A stretch of 64,000 nucleotides of DNA, taken from contig FMBT01000300.1 in the NCBI GenBank assembly GCA_900095095.1, forward strand, positions 310,001-374,000. The letters are read 5' to 3'. Shown here piece by piece: positions 33,961 to 47,613 of this stretch. Made by a program: the position numbers and the translations under genes. This DNA comes from Fragilariopsis cylindrus CCMP1102. Lineage: Eukaryota; Bacillariophyta; Bacillariophyceae; Bacillariales; Bacillariaceae. The notes under the pieces are model-generated. The model did not search any database. It was given only the letters and a program-made list of their open reading frames with translations, and was not told the origin of the DNA. The first letter of the stretch is position 1, and each line of letters opens with the position of its first letter.

Positions 33961-35280
33961 AGGATGGTAAGGTCATTGTGCAGTTAGGTTGTTGTGTGTG
34001 TTGTGTTCAAGAGCAGTGTAGTGTGTTGAAGGTCTCATGACAATGTTATATGGTGGGAGGACCATATGCTATATTTATAACACAAGAAGTGTAAAACAAA
34101 AGGTAAGTAGGCAGGGTCACTGAACAGTCTACAATTAGCTCCCTAGCACTACTTTATACATCATGCATAATTTGACTCCATGTTTTGTGCTGTGTTAAAC
34201 TGAGCTGTGCATTACTGATGTGATCCTGGAATCACTAGCAAGCAGGACTAACAGTAGTACTGTTACCCCATTACTAGCCAGCACAATAAAGACTACAGCC
34301 CAGTACAACAGTTGCAACCAGGCGAGCCATACCCAGTCACATATCATTCACTTGGTAAGAAAGATTGTCTACCCATCCAATAGACAAGTGTAATGGGAAT
34401 AGCCCCAGTTAGACGCTAGGATAGATAGCTCATAACAACTTTAGACATTAGTTTAATATCAAAGAACATTATACCGTAGCTTAACAGTCTAAAGTTGTAT
34501 TGTAGACAAGCAACAAGGAGACACTAAACAAGGTAAACATACCGTAAGTTCACAACAGACCGTAGAAGAAAAAGAAAAAAGAATAACAGATAGTAGTATA
34601 TCAAATCGAATACAGCAACAACAGAAAGGATCATGTTGAAAGAAGAAGAGGAAGAAATTGACATAACCAACATTACCTGTAACAACAATTCACCAACTCT
34701 AATTATTAGTACTATTAAAGCCAGGAGAGAAACCAGTCGACAGTTGTTACAGACAAGGGTATGTGCTGATCCACACACATATGACCATGGTCACTCCTAC
34801 ATAGTATGGAATGACAGTGACTAATCAAAAAAGAGGCAGGTCACAGATGAGATCATTCCACCAACCAACCCAGGAGCATACAGAGGAACAACACACAATG
34901 CGCTAGAAATCCACAGGGCGATGCAACTAGCATGGAAAAGATATAAGCTAGCCCAGGCAGCGACAAAGAAAATGATCATGCATGCATTTAAAGACAGCCA
35001 CTTCCTAGAATTGCAGGATGACAATGGAGACATTGTAGGATATATAGCAATTGAACTATTCAAACATCTAATGGACCAATATGCCCAGCCGGAAGATGTG
35101 GCGGATCAGGTGACAGCACTACACAAGCTGCTTGAACAAGACTTCGATCCGAATGAATGAAGAGCCCCAAGTGTACTACAAGGCAGCACAAGATGCAAAG
35201 AACACCCTTGAATCATTGAACCAAACAATTGATGAAGAGATGCTCATATGACATGGACTCAACCAGTAACTATACCATAG
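33960..35280 (+). mobile_element. Decayed Ty1/Copia-type retroelement fossil (gag part)
   Basis: Between about 34660 and 35240 the plus strand carries phrases typical of gag-like proteins of diatom Copia elements: 'CADPHTYDHGHSYIV', 'NPGAYRGTTHNALEIH', 'LAWKRYKLAQAATKKMI' and 'HAFKDSHFLELQDDNGDIVG'. It is broken, with several interruptions over about 0.6 kb. I recognise no pol region in the window and cannot identify a pair of terminal repeats, so the outer limits (about 33960-35280) are approximate. The base texture differs from neighbouring gaps (more CA and AG). It is probably an old, truncated insertion. Confidence 0.6.
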
Positions 35281-36037
35281 CTTAACAATTACTTCCAAGC
35301 ACAAACTTGTACCATAGAGGCAACTTCTGTGTGAATGTTGGTTTCTGCGTTACAATTGAGATCTTTGCACAGTCAAGCCTTGGATTGATAATATGATTTC
35401 ACATAGAAATGAATGTGCACTAATGTGACATTGGAAAGACTAGAATTCCCCATAGGATTTCAGCACATCATGTCATTGTTATCCTACTCTTAATCTTGCA
35501 CAACTATACCATATCAGCCCTTTTTAGCTCTTGTTGAACACATCAGTATTAGTAACTAGGAGGAAATATACCATAATACTGTAGTAGGCATGACACTGTA
35601 ACCCAACACAGCAAATAAATTGATTAAAGGTACAGATAATGTTGCTGATGATGATAGTATACATATTAGTTCACTTGCAAAGTTAGGTAGAGATACATGG
35701 ATGTTGAGAGGTGGTCAATAACAACAGTATCAACACACCATAGCTATCCATCTTCTTGGTGCACATTTAATTTAGTAAGAAATGGATCCAGCAAGTTCAA
35801 GACTGGTCTTATTCCAATTGGATGGATTATGCCAAGATTAACAAAACATAATTGTAGGATCATGTTCAAAATCTAAATAAAAACTTTCCTATTGACGCAG
35901 ATTTGTTTATAAATAGAGTATAGAATAATTTTAAAAAACAAGACAGTAGTAAACTTATCATTATTGTTTAAACATATATATATTTGCTTTCTATCCTGAA
36001 TCTCTAGTTTCTTGATTCAGTTATTCAATTTCTCCAA
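35281..36037. other. Gene-poor gap after the Copia fossil
   Basis: No supported gene. Scattered short phrases may be further fossil sequence, but I cannot assign them. Confidence 0.4.
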
Positions 36038-38673
36038 CTACTGTAGAACACACTTAGTACAGCACTCTGGGATTTCACATACAACACCAAAATCTTCTAC
36101 CCCAGTTGCACTTTCTATTTCGATAGGGCAATCAACAACGAAAACATCTAAACGGTCCTTGCGCAAATCACATATCTTATCTTCCACTCGATCTTCCAAT
36201 CGGTTTGCCTCTAGTTGCATGGTTTCTAAATTATAGAAGAAAAGAATGAAGTAAGTATAAGAAGAGGATCACATCTAGTTCCGTTTGACTTTCAATTAGT
36301 ACGATAACATTACCAAACATGCAACGAGACTCTCAGCATGCGTGTCATCAGAAATATTTTACTCACCTAAAGAGCTCAGATTACTAATTGAAATTGGAAT
36401 GCCGCCTTCGAGCAAGTTGTTATTTAATCTTATTTGCTGCAACGTCGAAATATTGCCTATAGCCTCTGGAATTGTGCCATCGAGAAAATTTTGTTCCAAG
36501 TTAAGAGTGACTAGGAAATCAAAAAGGAATCGGAAGACAATTAAAATCGAGAAAAAAATTAGTAAAAAATCGCAACTTTGCAAAGCTTTAAACACGCGTA
36601 TATATAGATGATAGCGCTTACCGAGATTCTTGAGATTTCCGAGCTCAGAAGGGATTGTACTTCGTAGCTGATTCTTACTGAATTCAAGTATTTCTAGATT
36701 TGGTAGCATCCCAAACGAAGTATCGATGCTCCCTTCAATACCTGTGTCAGAAATAATAATTTCTTGGAGATTCGTGAGCTTAAATCCGAATTCCGCAGGG
36801 ATGCGACCACTAAGGCCTCTGATTCCACGAGCAGATAGGTAGCTCAGACGGCTGAGAGAACTGATGGTCGATGGGATGGTTCCTGTAAACAAATTAGGAC
36901 CAAGAGTAAGCCTACTGAGCCCATTTAGCTTTGAAATATCCTCGGAGATTGTACCTATGAATTGGTTGTCTCCGATGTTGAGTTCTATTATTTGCTTCAG
37001 GTTGAATAATTCCATGGGGAGGTCAGATACGAATTGATTCGATTTCAAATTTAGATAACCCAGATTTTTTGCTTCACCAATTCTTTTTGTCAGGCGACCA
37101 CTCATGAAATTATTCTCTACATTCAACGAGTTTAGATATAAGGCATCGCCTACAGTTGGGGGGATTACACCAGTCATGCTATTGAAACCAACATCGACGG
37201 TTCCAATCATTTCTAACGAGAACAATGAGACTGGTATGGGCCCGTCAATTTTGTTCCGCGCTACCATCAGAAACTGTAATTTTTCCAACAAGCTTACTTG
37301 AGATGGAAGCTGGAAGAATGAAAGCGCAGAAAAGAGTACGTAAGGTGACATTCTATAAAACCATGAACAATTTCAATGATATTTATACTTACCATTCCAA
37401 CCAAGTTGTTTCCATCCAGGACTAGTTCTGTAGCAACACCCTCGGCACACGCCACACCAAACCAAGTACAACTATCGTCATATGTTAGCCAGTTTTCACT
37501 ATTGTTCCACTTAGTACCACCCAGAGACGCGTAAATAGTCGCAAGGGCGAATCTTTGTATCCTCTGGGTGGTGGTTAGCTCTGCATCGTCACCAGAAGAT
37601 ACCCAGACTAGAGCTTGATTTATTGGGCTACACGAACTGATATCATCGTCGTAATTTTCGAAATAAGTTTCTATAAAGCTTTCGAGGTTATAACGATATC
37701 GTTCCCTAATGTCTCTTTCGATAGTAGCAATCTCTCCAAAACAAATACACTGATCGATAGGATTAGGATTCGACGCACCATCAAAGTTACATTCTCCACC
37801 CTGAACATCATCGAAGTATGTAGAAACACCAACTGAAGGTGCCGCTGTTGGCGGTGCCGTGCGATTTGGTGACTGTAGGGTTGATAAATCATCTCCATCT
37901 CGCGTTGTTAGCCAATATCCACCTCCTGCAGCAGCTCCGATCAGTCCCAAAAAGATTATACACAAGATCCAGTACCAACATACACTGGGGGATGGTAAAG
38001 GTTTTTCGGGTTCCCTTTTCACTAAGATCTTGTTTGTTGGAGGTTGCTGCCTTCTTAATTGTTCTTGCTGATACTCAACTTGCTCCCTTCTTAGTTCTTG
38101 CTGGTTCTCAACTTGCTCCCTTCTTGGTTGCTGCTGGATAGGTGCATTATTATTCATTTTCTGAGTATGGGCTGATTCAGTAATATCTTCTCCAGTTTGT
38201 CGCGTTTGATTCTCGGGAGCAATCTGATAATTAGGTGCGTACTGTCTTTCCACATCTTCGTCGACGATTTCTTCCAAGATTTCTTCTTCAAACTCGTCAT
38301 CGTTATCATCATCATCATCATCATCTATAACCTCTTCTTCCATTAGATCATCATCTTCAATAAGTTCTTCCTCATAATCTACTTCCATTTCTTCTTCTTC
38401 TAGATATTCTCTCTCAGACATTGCATCAGTATTGGTAGGAGGGTCTGATCCAGATCCGTCTGATCCGTCTCTTAGAAGATTATCTGTCCTATTATGCCCT
38501 CCTCCATCAGTATTATTAGGGAGGGTATCATCTCCAGAAAGTACAGCATCTTGGATATTTTGTGGAACGCAACCTATCGCCATTCTCTGCATAACCGCTC
38601 CTTCTGGAAGTCCCATGTTTAACATCTTCCTATATTGGGATGCAATTTCCTCGTCATCTGGAGTAAGCGCCAT
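36038..38673 (-). CDS. LRR transmembrane protein A with CCDC53-like N-terminus (4 exons)
   Basis: Exons 38673-37393, 37309-36622, 36510-36367 and 36225-36038, giving 766 aa. The N-terminus has 'SQYRKMLNMGLPEGAVMQRM', which resembles the short motif of WASH-complex subunit CCDC53. A long acidic and Gln-rich region follows, with two 'REQVE(N/Y)QQE' repeats. One membrane segment at about 229-255 ('WYWILCIIFLGLIGAAAGGG') is followed by a Cys-containing cap ('GGTKWNNSENWLTYDDSCTW') and about 11 plant-type LRRs (LxxLxLxxNxLxGxIP). The C-terminal cap has 'VVDCP...VCEIPECCTKC'. This predicts a type II topology with LRRs outside the cytosol. No kinase domain. The start at 38673 is chosen as the ATG just before the conserved motif; the frame is open further upstream. 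Confidence 0.85.
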
Positions 38674-39301
38674 CGTATACAGACTTATGGTTTCGGGCCA
38701 AGCGTCAACACCACCAAAGTTTTTCTCACTTCTCAAAACTCTTGGAGATAGGGATGTGAGCTTTTGACCTTGAGCTTTGCGACAAATAATTATTCTATGA
38801 GAATTTCCTTTTACAAGATTGATCGACGATTTTAGTGAGCGTGATAAGACACGGAACCCAAGAATCTGAATCCTGGAACATCCTCGCTTTAAAAAAAATC
38901 GAAAAATCAGCGAAAATTCACATCCCCCAGCGCGCGCGCGATCATTTTGATGGCTACGAGTTGAATCAAATGAGTCAAATGGTTCAGACTCTAAATATTT
39001 GATCTTTTTATTACACAAGCCTGTTTAGAAGAAAATCTGACTATATTGTATGTCATTTAGTGCATTGACTACACCCAGTTGATCCTATGTACAAATGTAC
39101 TGCAAAATTGATGGTTGAAGAGTTTGTTCATCCATTTCTCAAAGTAATCACCTTTGCAAGTTGTAAACTAACTAACTAACTAACTACTTTAGTTCGTGAC
39201 AATAACTTCTTTTTCAGTAATTAATTGTTGATTGGCATTAGTATTTTTAACATTGGTTCTAAAAGAAGCTTCAGCAATAAGACGTTTACATTCTCGTTTT
39301 A
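38674..39301. other. Gap between tandem LRR genes
   Basis: About 630 nt, promoter side of LRR gene A and 3' side of LRR gene B. Contains an alternating GC run (GCGCGCGCG near 38931) and TAAC repeats (39169-39183). No gene was seen. Confidence 0.5.
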
Positions 39302-42165
39302 TCATATGCATTCAGTACAGCAATTAGGGACACTGCAAATTATTCCTACAACAATTTGAGACTCGCCCAAAAGAGAAGGGCAATCAACGATGAATTTGTT
39401 GAGCTCAGCATCTCTCAACGCGCACACTCCAATCGGTGCCCTGCCGTCCATGAAGTTTCCATCAAACGTAAGCGTCCCTATTGGTTGGAAAACAATTAAC
39501 AAATTAGAAAAATGATACATGACATAAGCATCAGACGAAGGATTTAAAATTCCATTCCATAGCAAATATTCTCTTTGTAGTCACTTTTCCCACAAATTTC
39601 AAATTTTCTTTAAAACTTAAAAATTTCTAAAATTTCCACTTACTTATGTCAACAAGATTACCGATCTCCTCAGGGATGGTTCCAATTAATCTATTGGAAT
39701 GGAGCTGAAGCTCTTGAAGTATAGATAGTGATCCCATTTCAGATGGCACTGTACCTGAGAAAGCATTCCCATTTAAATGGAGACTCTCTATAAATTTGAA
39801 TATGAAGAGCAAACCAAAAATCGTGGTAAGGAAACAGCAAACATGCATATCGATCGATCAACATTAGATGAGAGCATTGAATATATGCTTACCAAGATTT
39901 GTCAATAGACCCAAACTGGAAGGGATGTTGCGTGCAAGACTGTTATTGTTTAGTCGGAGAATCTCCAAATTCGTCATCAAAGAAAATTGTAATGGAATAT
40001 CCCCCTCAACGCTTGTTTCAGCTATAGAAAGTTCAACCAAATTAGTCAAAGATAGGCCAAAAGAAGCTGGAAGCCTCCCACCTAGGTCAGGAATCCCAAC
40101 CATGGATAATTGTACTAAGTTTGTGAGCTCACTAAGACTCGTTGCTATTTCTCCAGTGAAAAGGTTGGGACCTAACGAAAGTGAAGTTAGCGTAGATACC
40201 CCTGAAAGAGCTACAGGTGTCGTTCCAGTAAAAACATTTCCTCCAATAGCGAGGTCCGTTAGAGGCAAATCAAAAAGAGAATCTGGCAGTGTCCCAGAGA
40301 ACGCATTCGATTCAACATTGAAAATAGTCAGATCAGCGGCATTATTAATTGACCGCGGTACAGATCCCTTCAGGCTATTCATTGCAAGATTCATTTCAGT
40401 GAGCTTAGTGCGCTGGGAGAAAGAGGAAAGCTCGCCAGACAAGGCATTGTCACTAAAGTTTACGGAAAGCAAGCTCCCATTGGTAAAGTATGATTTAGGA
40501 ATGGACCCAAACAAGTTGTTACTTGCCACGTAATATCCTTCAATAGCGTTAAGTAGAGTAGGTGCATCGGAAAGCTTTACAACAAAGGTGTTAAAGGATA
40601 AAATCAATTGAGAGTGAGTAATCGTTAATCATTCTATCCGACAGCCCATAGTACTACTAACAAACACTACTTACTTGGCCTGTCAATCGATTCTGATTGA
40701 GATTCAAAGTACGAACGAATGAGTTATCGTTGCATTCGACACCTTCCCAAACGCATATGCTTTTTTCAGAAAGCCAATTTGTTGAGCGTCTCCATTCGGT
40801 TCCTCCTTGTTGGTAATATACGACAGCCAAAATATAACGTTGCAATCTATACAGATCGTTGATCTCTCCGCCATTGTTGATCCCCGATGACAACCACAAT
40901 AGAGCTTGATTTTCCGAAGAACAAGAATTTATAGGTTCATTCCATTGAGGATAAATGGATGGTATAAAATCTTCGACGTAGTAATTCCACCGAGAAATAA
41001 TGTCATCGGCAAGAATATCAACATATCCGTCATCACAATCGCATTGGTCAATAATGTTTGGTTGATTTACTGTATCAAAATCGCAATTCTTTTGAACTAG
41101 GTCAAATTCAGTGGTTGCGGCTGCATCGACGTTTCCGCTAGATGAAATTGTTGGGTCCATCGGTGGATACTTGGTCGGTGTTGGTGCCATTGTAGGGGTA
41201 AGAGGAGAAATGATCCTATCTTCGTTCAGAACAACAAAGAAAACAACCAGCAAGATAGCCGAAGCAAGTAAGAAAAAGACCAAGATCGGAATGACCCAAC
41301 TCATTTTACTTCGTTTTCCCTTTTCTGGGCTACGTAGAATCTGTTGTCGCTGTTGTTCAATATCGTATGCTGCTGCTGCCGCTTTTGATCGACGCATAGC
41401 TTGTTCCTTGTTTGCATCAATGCGAGTCACGTTAGTGGTGGTCTTAGTAACTCCTTCATTTCCTGACGTTGTGTAAGCAGGAATATTTCTATTATTATCA
41501 TTGCGTGATAAATAATCATCATCATAACCTCCTCCCATCACGACGGGAGTATTCTCCTCATACCGCTTACCGTCATTTTCACCACGTTGTTGAAGCTGAT
41601 GATGAGGAGGAACAATTTCGTTTCCATCCTCATCTTCAAATATTTCTTCCTCCGTCATGTAACTGCGTGGCATCGTCGTTTCTTCGTTTGATAACTTATC
41701 TGGATCAACGACCCAACTTGCACCAAAGTCTGATGTTTCTTGACCTTCCATCGCCTTGGAATCTGTCGAACCAAAACGCGGAACTTCTTCCGTCTTCTCT
41801 TCCTCTTCTTCTTTTTCTTTCAGTTCTTCATCATCGGAGAGTATTGGTATGTGCGTTGATACTTCCGTTTCAGATTGTTCCTCAGCAGCAGGAGGATCTT
41901 CTCCTCCATTACGAGTTGCAGCAGCAGCGTCACCATCATCGTCGTCGTTATTATCATCATTTACGACATTTCCAGCATTTTCCGTAGTAGTAGTAGCAGT
42001 ACTACTACGAGTAACTACTGGAGCGTCTGTATCGTCCAGGTCAACTCTTTTCGAAGGTTCAACTGTTCTCACAATTCCATCATTGACCACAACCGTCACT
42101 TCTTCTTCTTCCTTTTGACCAATTTCTTGGAATTTTGACATCCATTCTGGCTGAGTGGACGACAT
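39302..42165 (-). CDS. LRR transmembrane protein B (4 exons), paralog of A
   Basis: Exons 42165-40675, 40574-39893, 39787-39644 and 39477-39302, giving 830 aa. The order is: cytosolic acidic, Thr/Asp-rich N-terminus (MSSTQPEWMSKFQ); one membrane segment at about 287-312 ('WVIPILVFFLLASAILLVVF'); Cys-containing cap ('GGTEWRRSTNWLSEKSICVW'); and about 12 LRRs. The end is 'FIVDCPSLL...CSVPNCCTEC', the same cap as in A. Intron positions and phases match A, and exon 3 is exactly 144 nt (two 24-residue LRRs) in both. It lacks the CCDC53-like start of A. Ligand and partners are unknown; plant-like LRRs without a kinase suggest adhesion or recognition. Confidence 0.85.
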
Positions 42166-42906
42166 TATTTTTGCTAATAAATAACAACTGCGACGGCTAC
42201 AGTAGTACGGTACGGTATCAGTTACACAGCAAGCTTTTAAGGAAGACTATTTGACCTCTTCTATCTTACAAAATAAGATAGCCGAGACAATCATTTGAAG
42301 TTCATTAAAAGCTACTGTAGAAGAATAAATTCGGAAAGCACTCCTCATCAAATCAATGAAAAAACCTCCCGTCAACAAAATTCGCGGACATTTTTGTCGA
42401 ATAGAAAAAGAGAATAAAAAGATTTAAGAGAGTTTCCAAACCCGCAGAATTGAGAATGAATCTTGTGATGATGAAAAGAATGCAATTAATTTCTGGCCGT
42501 AAGTCGTAAAATAAAAGGAGGCGGAACCTTGATCTACGAGGACGGTCCATCTTTATGCATTGGCACCAAGAACAATCAACATACACGGTATAATAGAATG
42601 CAAGATTAATGCTTATTGCTACAACGTATCAACAATAACGCACAACAAGCAATAATTGTTCTACAACCACAAGTATCATCCTCCACGAAGATATTACTAA
42701 CCAGAAATCGTATGGGTACTACTCAACACTGATTTTGTCACCACATGACGGGTACCTACCTTGTAGCTTTGGTTTAGACAGACACACCCTTATTTATTTT
42801 TTGCTGTAGTAATCGAATTTGAAAACTCTTTTTTTTTTTGAAACTAAATTTTGACATTCGAATAATAATAGTGACCATTCCATTCCATTCATTACTATCA
42901 TTCATC
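42166..42906. promoter_or_regulatory. Divergent gap between LRR B and the TPR gene
   Basis: About 740 nt between divergent starts. No gene was seen; a T10 run ends at 42839. Confidence 0.4.
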
Positions 42907-45900
42907 ATGAATTCGGCCGAACACCCTCCAGATCTTATTAAAATTCATATCGATGATCCATCGTTCGGAAATCCGTTGCTAACGATTCCTCTACCGGATT
43001 CTCCGTTGTCAACCCCTCCAGACTCTCCTCGACGTGTGGATACTGATGATGACGATGACGATGATGACGACGACGACGATGAGGATGAGAAGAAAGAAAA
43101 GGAAGAAGAGAAAAAGGAAGAAGAAAATTCAAATAGTAATAATACGAGTAGTTCTAACAATAACGAAACGTATTCAAATGACGATTTACAAATAACTACT
43201 ACCAACAGTGATATGGTGGCACCGTTTGATGAAGCTGTAAAAAAGAAGAAAAAAATACGTAATAAGAAGGACGTGTACAGTATCGATGATAAAAACATGA
43301 CTAAAAGGAAAGATGGCGATGATGAGGAAGAAGAGGAGGAGGAAGAATCTGTTCCAGATGATGAAAAAAATGTCCGCGATCACGATTCGTCCTTACAAAC
43401 TTTACAAATAAATAATTTAATATCATCTTCTACTAGCAATAATGACGATTATGGAGACAATAATAATGACCTTGACCGTGATGAATTGATGAACTCGTCA
43501 ATACCGACCAACATCATCGATAGGAAGGAACTTGTACAAGTACCTCCGATAATAATAAGATCGACAACAACAACAACTACTACTACTATAACAAAGCAAA
43601 CAATAGAGAAGGATGACAACAATCATGATGATCTTACTAGCGAAGAAGAAGAAGAACCGCCACCGCTGGCGATTGAACAACCACCATCGTTGGCGATTAA
43701 AATCAGATCCAAGTCGTTACTATCGGTTGACAACGACAAGAATAATAACGACGCCAACGCCAACGCCAACGAGGCGCCACAGTTATCATCTCTATTAGTG
43801 AAAGAGGAAAAAATCAAGAAACAGTTATCATTCAGTGGACGACAGTCGGTGACGGCTGCAACTGCAGCTGCAGCCAAAACTTTGAGCTTTACTAGAACAA
43901 AATCGTACGACGAGGAACCACCATCACTCTCACGGATTGAAGAAGCAAAGAAACGTTCATTGAACAGATCATCCAATTATGTGGTAACGCGAGGACGAGC
44001 CAAGACAACACCGCCACGACCTACAAAACAAAAATCATCAACAACAACAACAACAACAGCAGCAGTTAATGTAAATGATGATTCCGGAGGAGCTGCTACT
44101 ACACTTACTGCTGATCAAACAACATCAAATAAGGGAAGTAGTAGCGAATCTAATCGATTAGCGAATCTGAAGCGAGATATTATGTCGTTGAAATCATCCC
44201 TATCCGACATGAACGAGCAACTACACAACAACGTTGGTGGAGGAATCGAGAATAATAAGATACAGAACGAAATTGATACAAAAACAAAAACAAAAACTAG
44301 CCCTGCTAATGACGTTGCCATCACGACAACTACTACATCCACAAAAGAAGAAGTTGATCAAGACGATCATGTGAAACCACCTAACATTAATTTAGAATCC
44401 AATGACAACAATATACACAATCATGATGAAAACAGTAATTTACATGATCCCAAAAAAGGCGGAAATCTTAAATCTGTGCCTGTGAATTCAGATCCCAGTA
44501 TGACCGCCGACCTTTTATCATCTTTAACGACGGCAACCAAGAGTGATATTGGTCAGAACGCGCAGACATCTTCTTCCCAGGACGAAGACGTGGTGGAGGT
44601 CCCAGCTATCGAGGTGGTACATGTAGAAGACGACGAGGACGACGAAATCATGCGCAAGAATAGCAGTTCAGTTTTGATACTCGATAAGAACAAGAAGAAG
44701 AAGAAGGAGACAATAGAGTGGACCGGTAGTGACACAAAAGATAGTGTCGCTATCAATGCTACGCAAGAAAGAATGACCAGTCAAAGCGAGTCGATAGCGA
44801 GAGGGAAGTCAACGACCGCTTCTTACCGAAAATTGACCCCAAAGAAGGACTTGCAGGGTTCAGATAATAGTGCAGCATGGCTTGAGGAAGAATTGCGACG
44901 AAGGGCCTTTATAAAGCGCGAAATCAACAATGCAATAGAATCAAAAGGACAACAACCGAAGAAAACAATTGAGGAAGAGTTGCCATCGTTCTATTCTAAT
45001 ACAAACCTACGAAATAGTCAGTCTACCATGGATGAAGAAGTTGCTGCTATCACAGCCCACGGAAGGACCTTATCGATCGAAGATCCAATAACGGATTATT
45101 TCTCTAATGATGACCAACCTTCGACTAACAATAATGTGGATGGACCAAATCCTCGAAAACTTGACTATGGCGATTTCAGGCAGACAGATCAATTTGCAAT
45201 CGACGCCAATGATGAAGGAGATACCAGTGGTTATGAAGGTTTCAAACCAGTAGCATTCGACTATGATGAAATTCAGGATGAAATGAAAAAATTTGCAAGC
45301 GACACAAGGGCAGCCTTGCGGGAGACATCTTTCACAGATATTGTACAAGATCCATTTTCAAGTGCTGTGCCAGTAGCATTCAGTAGTCCCATGTCTACGA
45401 ATCGTTCATTGGATGCTGAGAACCCCAATACTGATCCCGATTTCCAGACAAATGCTGTTTCTGATCCAAAAATAGAATCATATCCCAAGGGTACTTCTAC
45501 TAGTAACAGGACAATAAAAATCAATTTTTCCGATCTGCAGGCAAACGAGGCACCGGTTTTGCTAAATACCTTGGATTCTTTTGATGGTATCGCTCCGGGT
45601 GACATAACTCTATCGCTTTTGAGTGAAAATACTGGTAGAGCTGATACATCTGTTGCTGCCACTTGGGCAAATCGAGTACACGGAGCTACTTGGCGAGCGA
45701 GAAGGATGCGGCGGAATTTGATTCACCCAGGTGAAATCCGTCCATCAAATACTGATGATATTAGAGTCGGTGATGGTTTGCAGACTGTTTCCTGTATCCA
45801 GCAAGCTGCTCTTACGCACTTAAAACATGACGAAATGGATCAGTCTATCACCCTAATTGAGGGCGTTGTATTTTCGTACTATTCCTTCTTTGAAAGATCT

Positions 45901-47185
45901 CTCAATTTAAGGGAGAAGAACCCGACATCAGACATGGGCTTCGAGACGATTAATTTCAAAACTTATATCGGCGTTGGCTTGCATAATTTAGGTGTCTTGA
46001 ATCTCTTGAAAGGAGATTACGAGGAAGCTCTTTCTTATTTCAGTCGCGCAGTCGAGAGCAGGAAAGATCATTTGGGAGACAATCATCCAGACTATATTGT
46101 AAGTTTCAAATCGCAGTTATAATATTGAATTACTTTGTTGAACTTCTATTCCTCTTACAGCTGTTACCTACCTTATAGTCCTCCCTAGTCAGGCTAGCAA
46201 TATGTCGATATGCGCTCAACGAGTTCGCCGAAGCCCATGCACGGCTAGAAGAAGCATTGATATGTGCTAAAGTATCATGCTCGACATTAGAAGACCGTTT
46301 ACAGATGGCTGGTAAGTATTACAGTTCCATTTAGAATACCGATAAGAACTGTTGACTCGTACATGCACTCACTTTCTCTTCTTCTATATCATTTAAAGAG
46401 ATTCTCAATAATCTTGGATGCCTTGCTTATATGTCAGGCCAGCCAGTCGCAGCCAGCTCGTACTACAGAGATTCTATGGATATCCAATTTGGAGCATTGA
46501 GTGATAGTTTGTATATCGGAAATGCCATGTCTGGACAATCGATCTCTCTTAGTATATCGATCGTAAGAGCAAATATAGGATTCATCAAACTTGTGACGAA
46601 AGACCTCCCAGTCGCCATTACAGCACTAGAGAACGCACTCATGGAGCAGCAAATTTTGCTTAGAGGTGCACATGACACGATCATAGCAACCATGGATCAC
46701 TTAGCTTTGTCAAATCTATTAAAAGGAGACCAAGAAAAAGCTGCACTGGTAAGACATTGGAGTGAATATCTTTAAAAAGCAGTATTTATCATTATTTGCG
46801 TCGCTTACTTACGATTTTTAATTAAATTATATCGCATCTCTCTTTACAGATGTTCAATCGCATTTTGCAGCTACAGAAAAACGAATATGGACCTCATGAC
46901 AGACGCTGCTTTGTTACTATTGACAAGATCAACATGGTTCAGAGCAAAGGGGCTCAGTATGAAGATGCCATCGAGGAATTACGGAAAACGTTTTCAATGC
47001 CTTCGGCTCCTGCTTCAGTTAGCAGTAGTCCGTCGATTAGTTCGTCCATTGGGACGACGAAGGTCAAACAAAACCCTCGGAGGGATAAAAATGTTCAACC
47101 TCAAAGAAGTAGTAGAGGGAAAATTAAGAAGAAAAAGAATAAAGTTATGCAAGTCTTCAGTTCTATGAGAAAGACGAATCCGTAA
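42907..47185 (+). CDS. Large acidic protein with C-terminal TPR (kinesin-light-chain-like) repeats (4 exons)
   Basis: Exons 42907-46098, 46179-46311, 46399-46748 and 46850-47185, giving 1336 aa. The first about 900 residues are low-complexity: a D/E/K run near the start (13 consecutive Asp), then Asn-, Thr- and Ser-rich stretches. From about residue 1015 the protein folds: 'VGLHNLGVLNLLKGDYEEAL', 'LVRLAICRYALNEFAEAHAR', 'ILNNLGCLAYMSGQPVAASS', 'RANIGFIKLVTKDLPVAITA' and 'DHLALSNLLKGDQEKAAL' are tetratricopeptide repeats of the type found in kinesin light chains and related diatom proteins. The C-terminus is basic ('RGKIKKKKNKVMQVFSS'). No enzyme domain. Function unknown; protein-protein scaffold likely. 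Confidence 0.82.
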
Positions 47186-47613
47186 TGAAAGCCGATGCAT
47201 TCGTAGAAGGTGGAAGGTACAATAGGAAGAACTTTTCAATGAGTGAGGTTTGTAGGAAAGTTTGAGATATTGCTTATTTTACTACAGTAGTAGTATATAT
47301 TTATGATTCTTCTACTGTACAGTAGCTGTCGTAGCTATAGTAGTCGCGCAAAGCGAGCACCGCTGAATTAATCACAAAAATTGCATACCTCCTTAAGTAA
47401 AACTAAATAAGCCTCCGAGATATCACGATTTAAAAAAAAAATGATCTACGCGTGTAATGGATCTTCTGCATTAATAGAAATACGACATCAAACACCATCA
47501 TTCATCATTTCATCCGATCAACAACTCACCTCGCACCTCGCACCTCACACCAACCACCCAGCTAGCTGTCCACCTTGTAGCTGAAGTAGAACGACTTGCA
47601 TTAGTCTAACAAG
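47186..47613. other. Intergenic gap, nothing recognised
   Basis: About 430 nt; includes the 5' UTR of the next gene with 'CACCTCGCACCTCGCACCTC' short repeats (about 47527-47550). Confidence 0.5.

Noticed and set aside
34470-35290. Two similar blocks TATACC(G/A)TAGCTTAACA as possible terminal repeats of the Copia fossil
   Set aside because: Similarity does not extend beyond about 16 nt, so they are not convincing long terminal repeats.
37861-38141. Plus-strand ORFs opposite LRR gene A
   Set aside because: Antisense shadows of the membrane segment and Gln-rich region.
42938-44342. Long minus-strand ORFs opposite the TPR gene (Ser/Phe/Leu-rich)
   Set aside because: Mirror frames of Asp/Glu/Asn-rich low-complexity coding sequence on the plus strand.
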